From Psychrobacter sp. TAE2020 (GTDB taxonomy: Bacteria; Pseudomonadota; Gammaproteobacteria; Pseudomonadales; Moraxellaceae): DNA of 36,288 nucleotides. Positions 17,582-27,387 of this stretch are shown piece after piece. A program made the translations under genes and the position numbers. Numbering within the stretch: position 1 is the first letter of the stretch; each line of letters starts with the position of its first letter. The stretch covers positions 2,110,022 to 2,146,309 of the forward strand of contig NZ_JAHLMU010000001.1 of the NCBI RefSeq assembly GCF_018919485.1, in the 5' to 3' direction. Below the pieces are notes generated by a model. That model saw only the letters and a program-made list of their open reading frames with translations, was not told where the DNA came from and searched no databases.

Positions 17582-18193
17582 ATGATTGAAACTATCTACA
17601 TGATCGAGCCTTGGCATTGGCTGGTACTAGGTTTTCTACTGTTGATTGCTGAAATATTTATCCCTACTTTTGCTAGCCTTTGGTTCGGAGCTGCGGCTAT
17701 TATTGTCGCAGCTCTAGCTTGGCTATTGCCAGTGCCTATACTGTTCCAAGTTCTTATTTGGTTGACTCTATCAGTCCTGTTTATGTTCGCTTGGGTCAAG
17801 TATATTAAACCTTTGTCAGTAGACCGCACGAAAGCTGGACTCGGTGGTAGCATCATTATTGGCGAAACCGGTATGATCGTGCTTAAGCCTCAAGGCACAG
17901 CTTTGGGAATAGTACGTTTTAGTGTACCGATTGTCGGAGCTGATGAGTGGTCTTGCCGTACTCAAGGTGAGGTGGTTGAAGTAGGCGATAGAGTAGTGGT
18001 TACCGACATCGTTGGTAATGAGCTTATTGTGGCTCTAACTAAACGTATTGCGGTTTCTAATGTTCTGCAACCTGATATCAGTCTCGCTATTGAAAGCCGT
18101 CCGGTAACTAGCGACATTAGAATTAACCGATTGAATCTTAGCAAGCCTAATCTAGACAGCGTGCGCCTCGAAAAGAAGTTTACAAATAAGTAA
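17582..18193 (+). CDS. NfeD-family membrane protein
   Basis: A 203-residue inner-membrane protein with an N-terminal block of three hydrophobic segments (about 12-70) and a C-terminal OB-fold domain (GETGMIVLKPQGTALG, then VVEVGDRVVVTDIVGNELIVA). NfeD proteins nearly always pair with an SPFH/stomatin-like protein and act with it in membrane microdomains and envelope quality control. The partner gene here starts 209 bases downstream. The start at 17582 is clear because GGGAGGAG lies just upstream, and an upstream frame from 17531 is not used. A tail of about 35 residues after the OB domain is hydrophilic and unlike the family core. Confidence 0.9.
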   Translation: MIETIYMIEPWHWLVLGFLLLIAEIFIPTFASLWFGAAAIIVAALAWLLPVPILFQVLIWLTLSVLFMFAWVKYIKPLSVDRTKAGLGGSIIIGETGMIVLKPQGTALGIVRFSVPIVGADEWSCRTQGEVVEVGDRVVVTDIVGNELIVALTKRIAVSNVLQPDISLAIESRPVTSDIRINRLNLSKPNLDSVRLEKKFTNK

Positions 18194-18402
18194 TGCGCTT
18201 AAGTTGCTGCTCAATTTGTCTCAATAAGAGGCACTTCTTGACCGGTTCTTAGTTAGATAACTAATAAGGTAGATAGCCAATAATTTATCGCAAATAAGTT
18301 ATCGCAAAATAATTCGTTCAAAGATCTGTTATCTAAAAATGATAAGCGCAAACACATACGACCTTGCTGCATTATTATCGGCAATGTCTCAAGGAGAGTA
18401 TT

Positions 18403-19284
18403 ATGAATAGCATCTTAAGCAATCTTAATGGCGTTAGTATTGTTATGTTGGTACTAATAGCCCTGATTGCGTTGACTGTATATAAGGGGGTGCGTATTGT
18501 TCCTCAAGGTTATAAATGGATTGTCCAGCGTCTTGGTAAATATCAGCAAACGTTAGAGCCGGGTTTGACTCTGATTATTCCTTTCATCGATACTGTTGCT
18601 TATAAAATCACTACCAAAGATATCGTGCTTGATATTCCTTCACAAGAAGTAATCACCCGCGATAACGTGGTTATCATCGCTAACGCAGTCGCTTATATTA
18701 GTATTGTGCGACCAGACAAAGCGGTCTACGGCATCGAAGACTACGAATATGGTATTCGCAATCTAGTACAAACCTCACTACGATCTATTATAGGTGAGAT
18801 GGATTTGGACAGTGCTTTATCCAGCCGCGATGAGATCAAAGCTAAGCTTAAGCACGCTATCTCAGAAGATATTGCTGACTGGGGTATCACCCTAAAGACG
18901 GTCGAGATTCAGGATATTAATCCATCACAAACTATGCAGATGGCTATGGAAGAGCAAGCCGCTGCTGAGCGTCAACGTCGTGCGACAGTGACTCGTGCTG
19001 ATGGTCAAAAACAAGCCGCTATCTTAGAAGCGGATGGTCGCCTAGAAGCCTCGCGTCGTGATGCAGAAGCGCAAGTGGTACTCGCAAAAGGATCAGAGGA
19101 GTCTATTCGCCTGATTACTGGTGCTATGGGTAAAGAGGAGATGCCAATTGTCTACTTGCTTGGTGAGCAGTATATTAAAGCCATTCGCCAGTTAGCAGAA
19201 TCTGATAACTCTAAAATGGTAGTACTACCTGCTGACATCTTGAGTACAGTTAAAGGTATGGTAGGCGACAAACTAAAAGTTTAA
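18403..19284 (+). CDS. SPFH/stomatin-like protein (QmcA type)
   Basis: A membrane-anchored SPFH protein of 293 residues. One N-terminal hydrophobic segment (about 10-25, VSIVMLVLIALIALTVY) is followed by the SPFH core (VPQGYKWIVQRLGKYQQTLEPGLTLIIPFIDTV, then the DIPSQEVITRDNV block) and an alanine- and glutamate-rich helical tail (MAMEEQAAAERQRRATVTRADGQKQAAILEADG) that drives oligomer formation. It forms large rings that often enclose or restrain membrane proteases. The start is fixed by AAGGAGAG before ATG 18403. It sits behind its NfeD partner. The 209-base gap holds a repeated TTATCGCAAA element near 18283-18310 and may carry its own promoter. Confidence 0.92.
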   Translation: MNSILSNLNGVSIVMLVLIALIALTVYKGVRIVPQGYKWIVQRLGKYQQTLEPGLTLIIPFIDTVAYKITTKDIVLDIPSQEVITRDNVVIIANAVAYISIVRPDKAVYGIEDYEYGIRNLVQTSLRSIIGEMDLDSALSSRDEIKAKLKHAISEDIADWGITLKTVEIQDINPSQTMQMAMEEQAAAERQRRATVTRADGQKQAAILEADGRLEASRRDAEAQVVLAKGSEESIRLITGAMGKEEMPIVYLLGEQYIKAIRQLAESDNSKMVVLPADILSTVKGMVGDKLKV

Positions 19285-19313
19285 CAATGAATGTTTTAAG
19301 CTCATTAGAGCAA

Positions 19314-19350
19314 ATAAACGGCTAGTAATTTACTAGCCGTTTATTTTTTT
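19314..19350 (+). terminator. Strong terminator after the SPFH gene
   Basis: A perfect 14-bp stem (ATAAACGGCTAGTA with its complement), a 3-base loop and a run of T. It closes the NfeD-SPFH unit. Confidence 0.94.
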
Positions 19351-19492
19351 ATAAGCTGATGCCTGATAGTTAGTAGCTACCTATTAACATCAGCTAATCT
19401 ATAACCTTGTTGCTAATAAGGTATGATAACTGTCCGCTTTGTTAATACTATTCTTTATCCATTGAAAATAAAAATATCGAGGAGTTTTTGCC

Positions 19493-20908
19493 ATGGAAAA
19501 AACTAATAAAACTAATAAAAATAGTGAAATACTTAGCGTCAATGATTTTTTTCAGGGCACGCCGTTGCCCTACAGTGTATTAAATAATCAATACAGCAAT
19601 GCTGCTTATCCCGATAAAAAGTTAGAAATTCGTAATGGGGGTTTTGGCTCTGACGCTGTTGCCCATCCTACCAACGCTAATCAATTCTATGTACTCACTG
19701 ATCGTGGACCTAATGCCGACTTTGAGGGTAGCGCCGGTACTGGTAAGTTGTTTTTATTGCCAGACTATACCCCACGTATTGGATTGTTTGAGCTGCAAGC
19801 TGACGGCCAAATCATAAAAATAACAGAGATTTTGCTCAAAGATACTAATGGTAATCTTATCAGTGGTTTACCCAATCCAAAGTCACTTGGCGGCACTAAC
19901 GAAATTCCTTACGATGTCAAAGGTCAGCTGATGGTTGTCAATCCTGAGCTACCATTTGATGAGCTTAGCAACCCTATTAGAACTGACATCAACGGCTTAG
20001 ATCCCGAAGGACTAGCGGCTTTAACCGATGGCAGTTTTTGGGTTAGTGATGAGTATGGCCCGAATCTATTGCATTATAGTGCTGAGGGAGTAGAGCTTGC
20101 CCGTATCAATCCTTTCGCTAATGATAAACGTAATAATGTGCTAATCGATGGTAAACCCTTATTACTACCGTCTGAACTTAGCAATCGCCGTGCTAATCGT
20201 GGCATGGAGAGTTTAACCATCACCCCAGATCAAACAACTTTAGTCGGTGTTATGGAGTCAGCGCTGGATAATCCTGATAAAGTAGGTGGCGATTCAGACT
20301 TGACTCGTATCCTAACTATTAACTTAGTTACGGGCCAGATTGCCCAGTATTTATATCGCCTAAATACTGCTAAGCACGTTAACTCTGGCATTGTAGCCTT
20401 AAGTAGTACTGAGTTTTATGTGATTGAACATGATCGTAAGATGCCATTACAAACAGCCAAAGCGCAAAAGTATATTTATAAAATAGACCTCTCGCCAGCG
20501 ACTGACATAGAAAGCATTACCAGCGCTGTGACTAGTAATAAATACAGCGTTAATCAAGATCAAAACTTAGGGTTAATGATTAATAATCAAAGCTTAGAGC
20601 ATTTCTTAGCCTTCGATGATAACAACTGGCAAGTTCTTGCAGATATGGATATTAATCCCGTTAGCAAAATTATGGTAGTTGATGTGATCGCCGCTGTAGA
20701 CTATCCACACGACAAGCTTGAGGGTTTATGGCTGCGTCAGGATGGCTCGCTAGGCTTATTGAACGATGACGACTTCTCTATAACGGATGCCGATACTAGT
20801 ACTGCCACCCTAGAGAATTTAGCTTCTATCATTGAACAAAAATATCTAGATAAAGACAAGACTATAGAAGATATAAATCGCTTGTACTTAGTAATGCCTA
20901 GTCAATAG
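19493..20908 (+). CDS. Esterase-like activity of phytase family protein
   Basis: A 471-residue protein with the phytase-like beta-propeller pattern: GGFGSDAVAHPTNANQFYVLTDRGPN, DPEGLAALTDGSFWVSDEYGPNLLHY, NRGMESLTITPDQTTLVGVMES and a late KLEGLWLRQDGSLGLLNDDDF. Family members are usually exported and may cleave phosphate or carboxylic esters. Here the N-terminus (MEKTNKTNKNSEILSVNDFF) is hydrophilic with no signal peptide, so the protein appears cytoplasmic unless another start or route is used. The start has a GAGGAG ribosome site. It is flanked by terminators on both sides and so is a single-gene unit. Its substrate is unknown. Confidence 0.82.
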   Translation: MEKTNKTNKNSEILSVNDFFQGTPLPYSVLNNQYSNAAYPDKKLEIRNGGFGSDAVAHPTNANQFYVLTDRGPNADFEGSAGTGKLFLLPDYTPRIGLFELQADGQIIKITEILLKDTNGNLISGLPNPKSLGGTNEIPYDVKGQLMVVNPELPFDELSNPIRTDINGLDPEGLAALTDGSFWVSDEYGPNLLHYSAEGVELARINPFANDKRNNVLIDGKPLLLPSELSNRRANRGMESLTITPDQTTLVGVMESALDNPDKVGGDSDLTRILTINLVTGQIAQYLYRLNTAKHVNSGIVALSSTEFYVIEHDRKMPLQTAKAQKYIYKIDLSPATDIESITSAVTSNKYSVNQDQNLGLMINNQSLEHFLAFDDNNWQVLADMDINPVSKIMVVDVIAAVDYPHDKLEGLWLRQDGSLGLLNDDDFSITDADTSTATLENLASIIEQKYLDKDKTIEDINRLYLVMPSQ

Positions 20909-20964
20909 GGTTAACCAACTAATCAACCAACCAATCTTAGCTTCTTTTGAGTTAATTGTTAGCT

Positions 20965-20997
20965 AAAAAAACACCTCTAATTAAGAGGTGTTTTTTA
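20965..20997. terminator. Bidirectional terminator between the phytase-like gene and hemN
   Basis: A 9-bp stem (AACACCTCT with AGAGGTGTT) with A and T runs on either side, placed between two convergent genes so it can end both. Confidence 0.9.
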
Positions 20998-21013
20998 TTG
21001 TTGGTAAGCTGTT

Positions 21014-22567
21014 TTAAATAACTTTAGAAAAGCGATTTTTATGTTTTTTCTCAAGATATTCATCAAATACCATGGCCACGTTACGAGCTAACAGACGGCC
21101 TTTAGGCCTAATACGAATACCAGCAGCATCCATATCTACTAGCTTGTCTGCTTGCATCTCGCCTAACTGTTGAATCTCATCGATAAAGTAAGTAATGGCA
21201 TCGATACCGAACTTCTGATTGACGTCTCTAAAGTCGATATAGTCATGACAGAGTAGATTCATAATCACATATTCGCGCAGACGATCTTTGACTGAGGTTT
21301 TGATATATTTAACTGCTGGCAAGACGTTAGGGTTTTCATTAACCGCCCTCTCAATAGTGTCTTGATAAACCTGTAAATCAGTATGGTTCTGTAAGATATA
21401 ACGGCTATTGGCATTAGTAATCTGGCTGATTGCCGACACCCCAAAGCCTAATAAGTCACAGTCACCCATGATAGTGTAGCCTTGGAAGTTACGATGCAGT
21501 TTACCTTCGCGCTGGGCTACTGCTAACTCGTCGTCAGGCTTAGCAAAGTGATCAATACCAATAAACTGATAACCGGCACCAGTTAGAGTATCGATAGTAT
21601 TACCAAGCATATCGATTTTAGCGCTTGCACTTGGTAAGTCTTCATCCTTGATCTGTCGCTGCGCTTTAAAGCGTTCGGGCAGATGAGCATAGTTAAATAC
21701 CGATAGGCGATCTGGTGACATCTCAATAATACGTTGTACCGTTTTGTCTAATGTCGCTGGCGTCTGATGCGGTAAACCGTAAATTAAATCAATGTTAATA
21801 GAATGAAAACCTAATACTCGTGCTTCGGCTAAGATATTAGCAATCATCTCTGCTGAATGAACTCGATTCACTGCAATCTGCACCGCTTCATCTAAATCTT
21901 GTACGCCGAGACTAATACGGTTGAAACCAAGACCTCGCAAGGTTTGTAAGGTCTGCTCACCAAGCTCTCGTGGATCTATCTCAATTGAATAATCACCTTC
22001 GCTTTCAGGTAAAAATTCAAACTGAGTCTGCAAAAATTGCCACAGCTGTACTAGCTCTTCATCACCTAAAAAAGTCGGAGTCCCACCGCCTAAATGTAGC
22101 TGCTTAACTAAGGGTTTGTCACCGTTCTTGGGGTTGGCCAACAAGCGACGTTTATGTTTTATCTCGCTTATAAGGTATTGTAAATAATCCCCTGAGTCGC
22201 TGTTCTTTTTGCTAATGATTTTATTACAAGCGCAGTAATAGCAAAGATGACGACAAAAAGGAATATGAAAATATAGCGATAGCGGCGCACGTGCTTCACG
22301 ATTTTCTAGGATCTGTGCTTCGATTCCATCTGGTATCGGCGCAAACTCTAGCGCGGTCGGATAAGAAGTATAACGAGGACCCGAACGGTTGTACTTATTC
22401 ACTAAAGCTTCATCAAAGGCTGGTAGCTGTTTATTACCACTAGTGCCCCGCAAACTGGCATAGGGGTTGTTTACTTCTACTAGAGGACGTGCAGTAGTAG
22501 GTTGCTCATTGGCGTGATTGTAGGGCTGCTCTGGGGCATTATTAGAGATTGAATTAGAGTCTGACAT
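21014..22567 (-). CDS. hemN: Oxygen-independent coproporphyrinogen III oxidase HemN
   Basis: Radical-SAM enzyme that decarboxylates coproporphyrinogen III to protoporphyrinogen IX without oxygen. The cluster-binding motif is in FHIPFCRHLCYYCACNK (C105, C109, C112, plus C114 as in true HemN). LHLGGGTPTFL, EIDPREL and the HemN C-terminal domain (VMNLLCHDYIDF-like) follow. The extra CxC after the third cysteine favours real HemN over HemW. At 517 residues it is about 60 longer than E. coli HemN, owing to a polar N-terminal extension of about 50 residues before the conserved YNRSGPRYTSYPTA. An AAGGAAG ribosome site supports the start at 22567. No clear FNR/Anr box is seen upstream. Confidence 0.95.
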   Translation of the reverse strand: MSDSNSISNNAPEQPYNHANEQPTTARPLVEVNNPYASLRGTSGNKQLPAFDEALVNKYNRSGPRYTSYPTALEFAPIPDGIEAQILENREARAPLSLYFHIPFCRHLCYYCACNKIISKKNSDSGDYLQYLISEIKHKRRLLANPKNGDKPLVKQLHLGGGTPTFLGDEELVQLWQFLQTQFEFLPESEGDYSIEIDPRELGEQTLQTLRGLGFNRISLGVQDLDEAVQIAVNRVHSAEMIANILAEARVLGFHSINIDLIYGLPHQTPATLDKTVQRIIEMSPDRLSVFNYAHLPERFKAQRQIKDEDLPSASAKIDMLGNTIDTLTGAGYQFIGIDHFAKPDDELAVAQREGKLHRNFQGYTIMGDCDLLGFGVSAISQITNANSRYILQNHTDLQVYQDTIERAVNENPNVLPAVKYIKTSVKDRLREYVIMNLLCHDYIDFRDVNQKFGIDAITYFIDEIQQLGEMQADKLVDMDAAGIRIRPKGRLLARNVAMVFDEYLEKKHKNRFSKVI

Positions 22568-22942
22568 GCGATCTTCCTTACGTTAGTGCTATTTAGGTCT
22601 ACTATCTTTTTAAGGTTATCGCTTACGATAATAAGTGAGGTGTAGTATAACAAATCCTTGTCGGCAATAGGGTGGTCAGTAAGTGCACATCGACAAGATA
22701 AATCAGCTATAAACCAATATCAATTATAAAAAATCTTCTCCAATATGCCCTATATATGCCTATTTATAAGACACACTACATAGAGGTCGTCCTAAAATAA
22801 CTCTTTATAAAGTCACTTATAAACGTTGACTCCCTATTTAACACTACAAGATCGTATAGCCTATTTTTATCAAAATACACAACATTTGCGCACTACTGCC
22901 TAATACTCTATTATCAAAAGGTCTCCTTATCAGGAAAGCCTA
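22568..22942. other. Divergent intergenic region between hemN and comM
   Basis: AT-rich, with no credible frame or RNA gene. It should hold the promoters of both genes. A TTGACT hexamer near 22830 is a possible -35 for comM, but no well-spaced -10 follows. No FNR-type TTGAT-N4-ATCAA palindrome was found. Confidence 0.4.
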
Positions 22943-24595
22943 ATGTCGTTTGCCCAAGTTTATACTCGTTCAGTGGTAGGTTTGCATGCGCCAGCTGTGA
23001 TTATCGAAGTGCATTTATCACAAGGATTACCAGCGTTGACTATCGTTGGTCTGCCCGAAGCAGCAGTGCGTGAAAGTAAAGATCGGGTACGCTCGGCTAT
23101 TTTGAACTCAGGCTTTGAGTTTCCTAATCGGCGGTTGACTATTAATTTAGCACCGGCAGATTTGCCTAAAGACGGCGCGCGACTTGATTTGCCTATTGCT
23201 ATTGGTATCTTAGCTGCCAGCGATCAGCTCGATCCAGAAGTATTATCGGAGTTTGAGTTCATTGGTGAGCTGGCTCTAAATGGTGAGCTTCGACAAGTCA
23301 CAGGCAGCTTGGCAGTAGCCCGAGCTATGAAAGCAGAAGACCTAGTGCAAAAAAAACAGCAACGGCAAAACACAAATACATTGCTCAATAAAGACACACT
23401 GCCAAAGAAACAACTATCAGAAAAACCACCATCAAGTACAGCTTCACTAAATAAACTAACCGAAGAGCCGCTAACTGAGCCACAGCAGTCGCGACAGTTG
23501 ATAGTACCTAAAGCTAATGGGGCAGAAGCCAGTCGGGTAGAAGGCATCGAGGTATTAGCGGCTCAGAACCTAAAGGCAGTCTGCGATCACCTGCAAGCCT
23601 TAGCTTATCCAAGCGAGCAGATTAAGCAGTTGCAGGTTGTAGCGCCAACTCCTGCACAGCAGCACGCTGGTTATAAAGTAGATTTGGCAGATGTCAAAGG
23701 CCAGCATCATGCACGGCGAGCATTAGAGATTGCAGCAGCAGGGGGTCATTCCTTATTGTTCACTGGGCCGCCGGGTTCTGGTAAGACGTTAATGGCTTCA
23801 AGACTACCCACGATATTGCCAGATTTAAGCGCTGAGGATGCACTAGAAGTCGCTAGTACCTACTCAGTAGCCGATAGCGACTACGATTATGGCACTAGAC
23901 CATTCAGACAAGTTCATCACACTATATCGGCGGTGGCGCTAGTCGGTGGCGGCTCACGGCCTAAACCGGGCGAGATTACGCTGGCGAATAAGGGCGTGCT
24001 ATTTTTAGATGAATTGCCTGAGTTCGAACGTGCGGTATTAGAAGTGCTACGTCAACCGTTAGAAGCTAAGCAAATTACTATTAGTCGTGCCAACTCGCAA
24101 ATGACTTTTCCAGCGAACTTTCAGTTAGTAGCTGCCATGAACCCTTGTCCTTGTGGTTATGATGGCGATGCTTCAGGACGTTGTCGCTGTCGTCCTGAGC
24201 AGATTAAGCGCTATCAAGATAAACTATCAGGGCCACTGCTCGATAGAATTGATCTACATATTACCGTGCCAGCGCTACCGATTGCTGATTTGCAAAACGC
24301 ACAAGCTGGCGAGAGTTCTGAGCAAGTAAGATTACGAGTAGCCGCTGCTCACCAGCGCCAATTGCAAAGGCAACAAAAGGTTAATAACCAGCTTAGCCCT
24401 AGCGAGATTGATGACTATGTGCCGTTAGGAGAGGGCGAACAGCAGTTATTACAGTTAGCACAGCAGCGCCTTAATTTGTCAGCACGTGGCTACCATAGAG
24501 TCCTGCGAGTAGCGCGTACTATTGCGGACTTAGCAGATAGCGAGGGTGTTACCAGCGTTCATATTTCTGAGGCTCTGAGCTATCGCAGTAAATAG
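22943..24595 (+). CDS. comM: YifB/ComM-type Mg-chelatase-like AAA+ ATPase
   Basis: In related naturally competent bacteria ComM is a hexameric helicase that extends the joint between incoming and chromosomal DNA during transformation. The ChlI N-terminal domain is intact (VGLPEAAVRESKDRVRSA, INLAPADLPKDGARLDLPIA). Walker A is GPPGSGKT (275-282), Walker B is GVLFLDELPEF, and the zinc-like loop is MNPCPCGYDG...GRCRCRP. The C-terminal YifB domain ends with HISEALSYRSK. The 550-residue length exceeds E. coli YifB (506) because of a polar linker at about 132-183 rich in Q, K, T and S, between the N-terminal domain and the ATPase core. An AGGAAA ribosome site precedes ATG 22943. dprA in the same window suits a competence role. 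Confidence 0.93.
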   Translation: MSFAQVYTRSVVGLHAPAVIIEVHLSQGLPALTIVGLPEAAVRESKDRVRSAILNSGFEFPNRRLTINLAPADLPKDGARLDLPIAIGILAASDQLDPEVLSEFEFIGELALNGELRQVTGSLAVARAMKAEDLVQKKQQRQNTNTLLNKDTLPKKQLSEKPPSSTASLNKLTEEPLTEPQQSRQLIVPKANGAEASRVEGIEVLAAQNLKAVCDHLQALAYPSEQIKQLQVVAPTPAQQHAGYKVDLADVKGQHHARRALEIAAAGGHSLLFTGPPGSGKTLMASRLPTILPDLSAEDALEVASTYSVADSDYDYGTRPFRQVHHTISAVALVGGGSRPKPGEITLANKGVLFLDELPEFERAVLEVLRQPLEAKQITISRANSQMTFPANFQLVAAMNPCPCGYDGDASGRCRCRPEQIKRYQDKLSGPLLDRIDLHITVPALPIADLQNAQAGESSEQVRLRVAAAHQRQLQRQQKVNNQLSPSEIDDYVPLGEGEQQLLQLAQQRLNLSARGYHRVLRVARTIADLADSEGVTSVHISEALSYRSK

Positions 24596-24670
24596 CTGAT
24601 TAAGTAAAGCCGTATTTATAGCTGATCCTAAATAAAAATAGTACAGCTCTTACAGCGTGCTATTGGTATA

Positions 24671-24712
24671 AATTTTCCTTGCGTGCTGCGCTCCCAGAGG
24701 CTGCACAAAATT
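24671..24712. repeat. GC-rich imperfect stem-loop, possible extragenic repeat
   Basis: AATTTT (24671-24676) and AAAATT (24707-24712) enclose GTGCTGC (24683-24689) and GCTGCAC (24700-24706), which pair with one central mismatch. The inner part is much richer in GC than its surroundings. It lies between convergent comM and the YjdF-type gene, so it may act as a terminator, but no clean T run follows. A dispersed extragenic element is an alternative that the window cannot test. Confidence 0.35.
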
Positions 24713-24747
24713 CATCCCAGTAACACTTTATTTGTTAACCTAGTATT

Positions 24748-25395
24748 TTATAGGAGAGCTACTATATAAGACGAGTTTTGCATACTTGAATCCTGCCATT
24801 TTCGACAAGCCACTAAAAACACTATCGAACCAATTAAGGCTAACAGCATATCCGATTGAGTATCCCAAACATAACCTTGAGTACCTAAGAAAGCTTCTGC
24901 ATCTTTACCTACGGCTAACGCTGCCCACCATTCTACTAGCTCATAAAAAGCACTGAATGCTAAGCAAAAACACAATACAAAAGTCACTAACCAGCGCTCA
25001 TTTTTTACGACTTGCAAGCGCAGTAGTATTTCTCTAGCAATACAAGCGGGGACAAAACCTTGGATGAAATGGCCGAGCTTGTCATAGTGATTACGCTGCC
25101 AACCAAACCATTGAGCAAAAGTATCGAACAATGGTACTTGTGCATAAGTGTAATGACCGCCTATCATTAATACGATGCAATGCAGCAGGATCAAAACATA
25201 AGTTAATCTTGATAAAGGGAACTTCTGATAAGTCACTGCTAATACCATTAAGCCAAGTAAAGCAGGAAAGACTTCTAAAAACCAAGTGAAATAGTCTTTA
25301 GGATCAATAGCTGACCAAATCAGCACCACAAAAAATATCAGTAGCCATAGTAATTTAAGCGAGTAAGTCGGCAGGCTGCTTTTGTTATCTATCAA
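24748..25395 (-). CDS. DUF2238 (YjdF-type) inner-membrane protein
   Basis: A 215-residue protein with five or six hydrophobic segments and the family signature RNHYDKLGHFIQGFVPA, followed by FSAFYELVEWWAAL and the GTQGYVWDTQSDMLLALIG block, where acidic and histidine residues sit next to membrane helices. This matches the DUF2238/YjdF family, whose function is not established. The only start before the first helix is TTG at 25395, with AAAGGG about ten bases upstream, and the next in-frame methionine is at residue 50, inside a membrane segment. It is convergent with comM and lies downstream of fhs by about 200 bases. Confidence 0.82.
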   Translation of the reverse strand: MIDNKSSLPTYSLKLLWLLIFFVVLIWSAIDPKDYFTWFLEVFPALLGLMVLAVTYQKFPLSRLTYVLILLHCIVLMIGGHYTYAQVPLFDTFAQWFGWQRNHYDKLGHFIQGFVPACIAREILLRLQVVKNERWLVTFVLCFCLAFSAFYELVEWWAALAVGKDAEAFLGTQGYVWDTQSDMLLALIGSIVFLVACRKWQDSSMQNSSYIVALL

Positions 25396-25590
25396 AATTT
25401 AACTACCCTTTATTAAGCTAGATTTTTTAGAGCTGATTATGGCTTTATTAAAATAAAATATCAGCCTTGCCCACCGCCCTTTGTTAGCCAACCTAGCTGT
25501 TTTAAAAAGCAGCGCTAAAAACCGAAGGGCTATTCGCTCTAGTACTGACTGTATTACGCTAGGATGGATAACAATTATTTTTATCCTAAT

Positions 25591-27303
25591 TTAAAACAAG
25601 CCAGTAATATTGCCAGCATCATCGATGTCTATAAGCTCAGCAGAAGGACGCTTAGGCAAGCCCGGCATTTTCATAATAGCGCCACAAATGACTATAATAA
25701 AACCAGCCCCAGTGGAGATGCTGATATCACGTACTTGGACATCAAAGCCAGTAGGTCGGCCAAGTAGCTTAGCATTGTCACTGAGTGAATATTGAGTTTT
25801 AGCAATACAGATAGGCAGACCCGCTAAGTTAAGCGCTTCTAAGCGTTTTATTTTAGACTGAGCAAGATTGCTAATAGCTATATCTTTAGCACCATAAACC
25901 CGCTGAGCAACTGTGCGAATTTTATCCTCAATACTGCTGTCATTATCATAAGCAAAGCGAAACTGGCTGGGCAGATCAGCTTGGCTATCGAGTAGTCGTA
26001 ACAATGCCTGCGCCAAGGATTCACCACCAGCACCGCCTTTTTCCCATACTTGGGTTAAAGCCACCTCAATGCCTCTGTTTTGGCAGGCTTGTCGTATCAA
26101 CGCCACCTCAGCTGCGCTATCACTAGAGAATTCATTAATAGCCACTACTACTGGCATACCATAGACGTTTTGCATATTGTCGATGTGCTTAAATAAATTT
26201 GGTAGACCCCGCTCAAGGGCTGGCAAGTTTTCAGTCATCAGCTCATCTTTAGCAACGCCGCCATTGTACTTTAGCGCTCGAATAGTAGCGACTAGCACTA
26301 CTGCATCGGGAGTTAGCCCTGATAACCGGCATTTTATATCAAAGAACTTTTGCGCGCCAAGGTCGCTGCCAAATCCAGCTTCAGTCAGAGTATAGTCGGC
26401 CAAATGGGTAGCGACACGAGTGGCAATCACTGAGTTACAACCATGAGCTATATTGGCAAAGGGGCCACCGTGGACGATAGCCGGTGTGCCCTCAATAGTC
26501 TGTACTAGATTCGGTTGCAAGGCATCTTTTAGCAACGCTGCCATAGCACCATGGGCTTTGAGGTCTCTGGCGTAAACAGGCTGTTTGTCTTGGTTGTAAG
26601 CGACTAATATATTGCCTAAACGCTGTTTTAAATCGGCCAAATCAGTAGCTAAGCAGAAGATAGCCATTACCTCAGAGGCAACAGTAATATCAAAGCCATC
26701 TTCACGCATCACCCCATCAGACGTTTTACCTATACCGCTGATAGTGTTGCGTAGCTGCCGATCATTCATATCTACTGCCCGTCGCCATAGTACTTGCTTG
26801 GGGTCGATACCCAGCTCATTACCTTGGTAAATATGATTGTCTAGCAACGCTGCGAGTAAGTTGTTTGCTGCACCTATGGCATGAAAGTCGCCAGTAAAAT
26901 GCAGGTTAATATCTTCCATCGGCAGTACTTGCGAGTAGCCACCGCCAGCAGCACCGCCTTTGCTGCCAAACACTGGGCCTAAGGAAGGCTCACGCAAAGC
27001 TACTATAGTAATCTGGTCAGATTGTTGCTGCTTATGCAGACGATTCAAGGCATCGGCCAAGCCAATAGTAACCGTAGTTTTACCTTCGCCAGCAGGAGTA
27101 GGGTTGATAGCCGTGACTAAGATTAGTTTGCTATGTTTAGTCTTTGCCGGTTTAGCAAACACATCATTAGGGTTTATTTTGGCTTTATAGTGTCCATAAG
27201 GTTCTATATTGTTAGTAGCTAAGCCAATTTTGGCAGCGATGCTATTGATCGATTGCAAGGTGGCGCTTTGGGCGATAGTAATATCGCTAGGAACAGTGGA
27301 CAT
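25591..27303 (-). CDS. fhs: Formate-tetrahydrofolate ligase (Fhs)
   Basis: Joins formate to tetrahydrofolate with ATP to give 10-formyl-THF, feeding purine and formyl-methionine synthesis. The phosphate-binding loop is [14 protein letters not shown]. The glycine-rich [23 protein letters not shown] region, [15 protein letters not shown] and the C-terminal [25 protein letters not shown] are all diagnostic. The length is 570 residues from ATG 27303, which has an AAAGAG ribosome site at good spacing. ATG 27312 overlaps that site and is less likely. gph lies 84 bases upstream on the same strand and may share the transcript. Many gammaproteobacteria rely on FolD instead, so a monofunctional Fhs is a useful lineage marker. 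Confidence 0.97.
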   Translation of the reverse strand: MSTVPSDITIAQSATLQSINSIAAKIGLATNNIEPYGHYKAKINPNDVFAKPAKTKHSKLILVTAINPTPAGEGKTTVTIGLADALNRLHKQQQSDQITIVALREPSLGPVFGSKGGAAGGGYSQVLPMEDINLHFTGDFHAIGAANNLLAALLDNHIYQGNELGIDPKQVLWRRAVDMNDRQLRNTISGIGKTSDGVMREDGFDITVASEVMAIFCLATDLADLKQRLGNILVAYNQDKQPVYARDLKAHGAMAALLKDALQPNLVQTIEGTPAIVHGGPFANIAHGCNSVIATRVATHLADYTLTEAGFGSDLGAQKFFDIKCRLSGLTPDAVVLVATIRALKYNGGVAKDELMTENLPALERGLPNLFKHIDNMQNVYGMPVVVAINEFSSDSAAEVALIRQACQNRGIEVALTQVWEKGGAGGESLAQALLRLLDSQADLPSQFRFAYDNDSSIEDKIRTVAQRVYGAKDIAISNLAQSKIKRLEALNLAGLPICIAKTQYSLSDNAKLLGRPTGFDVQVRDISISTGAGFIIVICGAIMKMPGLPKRPSAELIDIDDAGNITGLF

Positions 27304-27387
27304 AGGGACCATCTCTTTAAGTTTTTGCCAACATTTAGCCTATTTAACATTTAGCCTATTCAACTAATAAGTTATTTTGCTAAGCGC

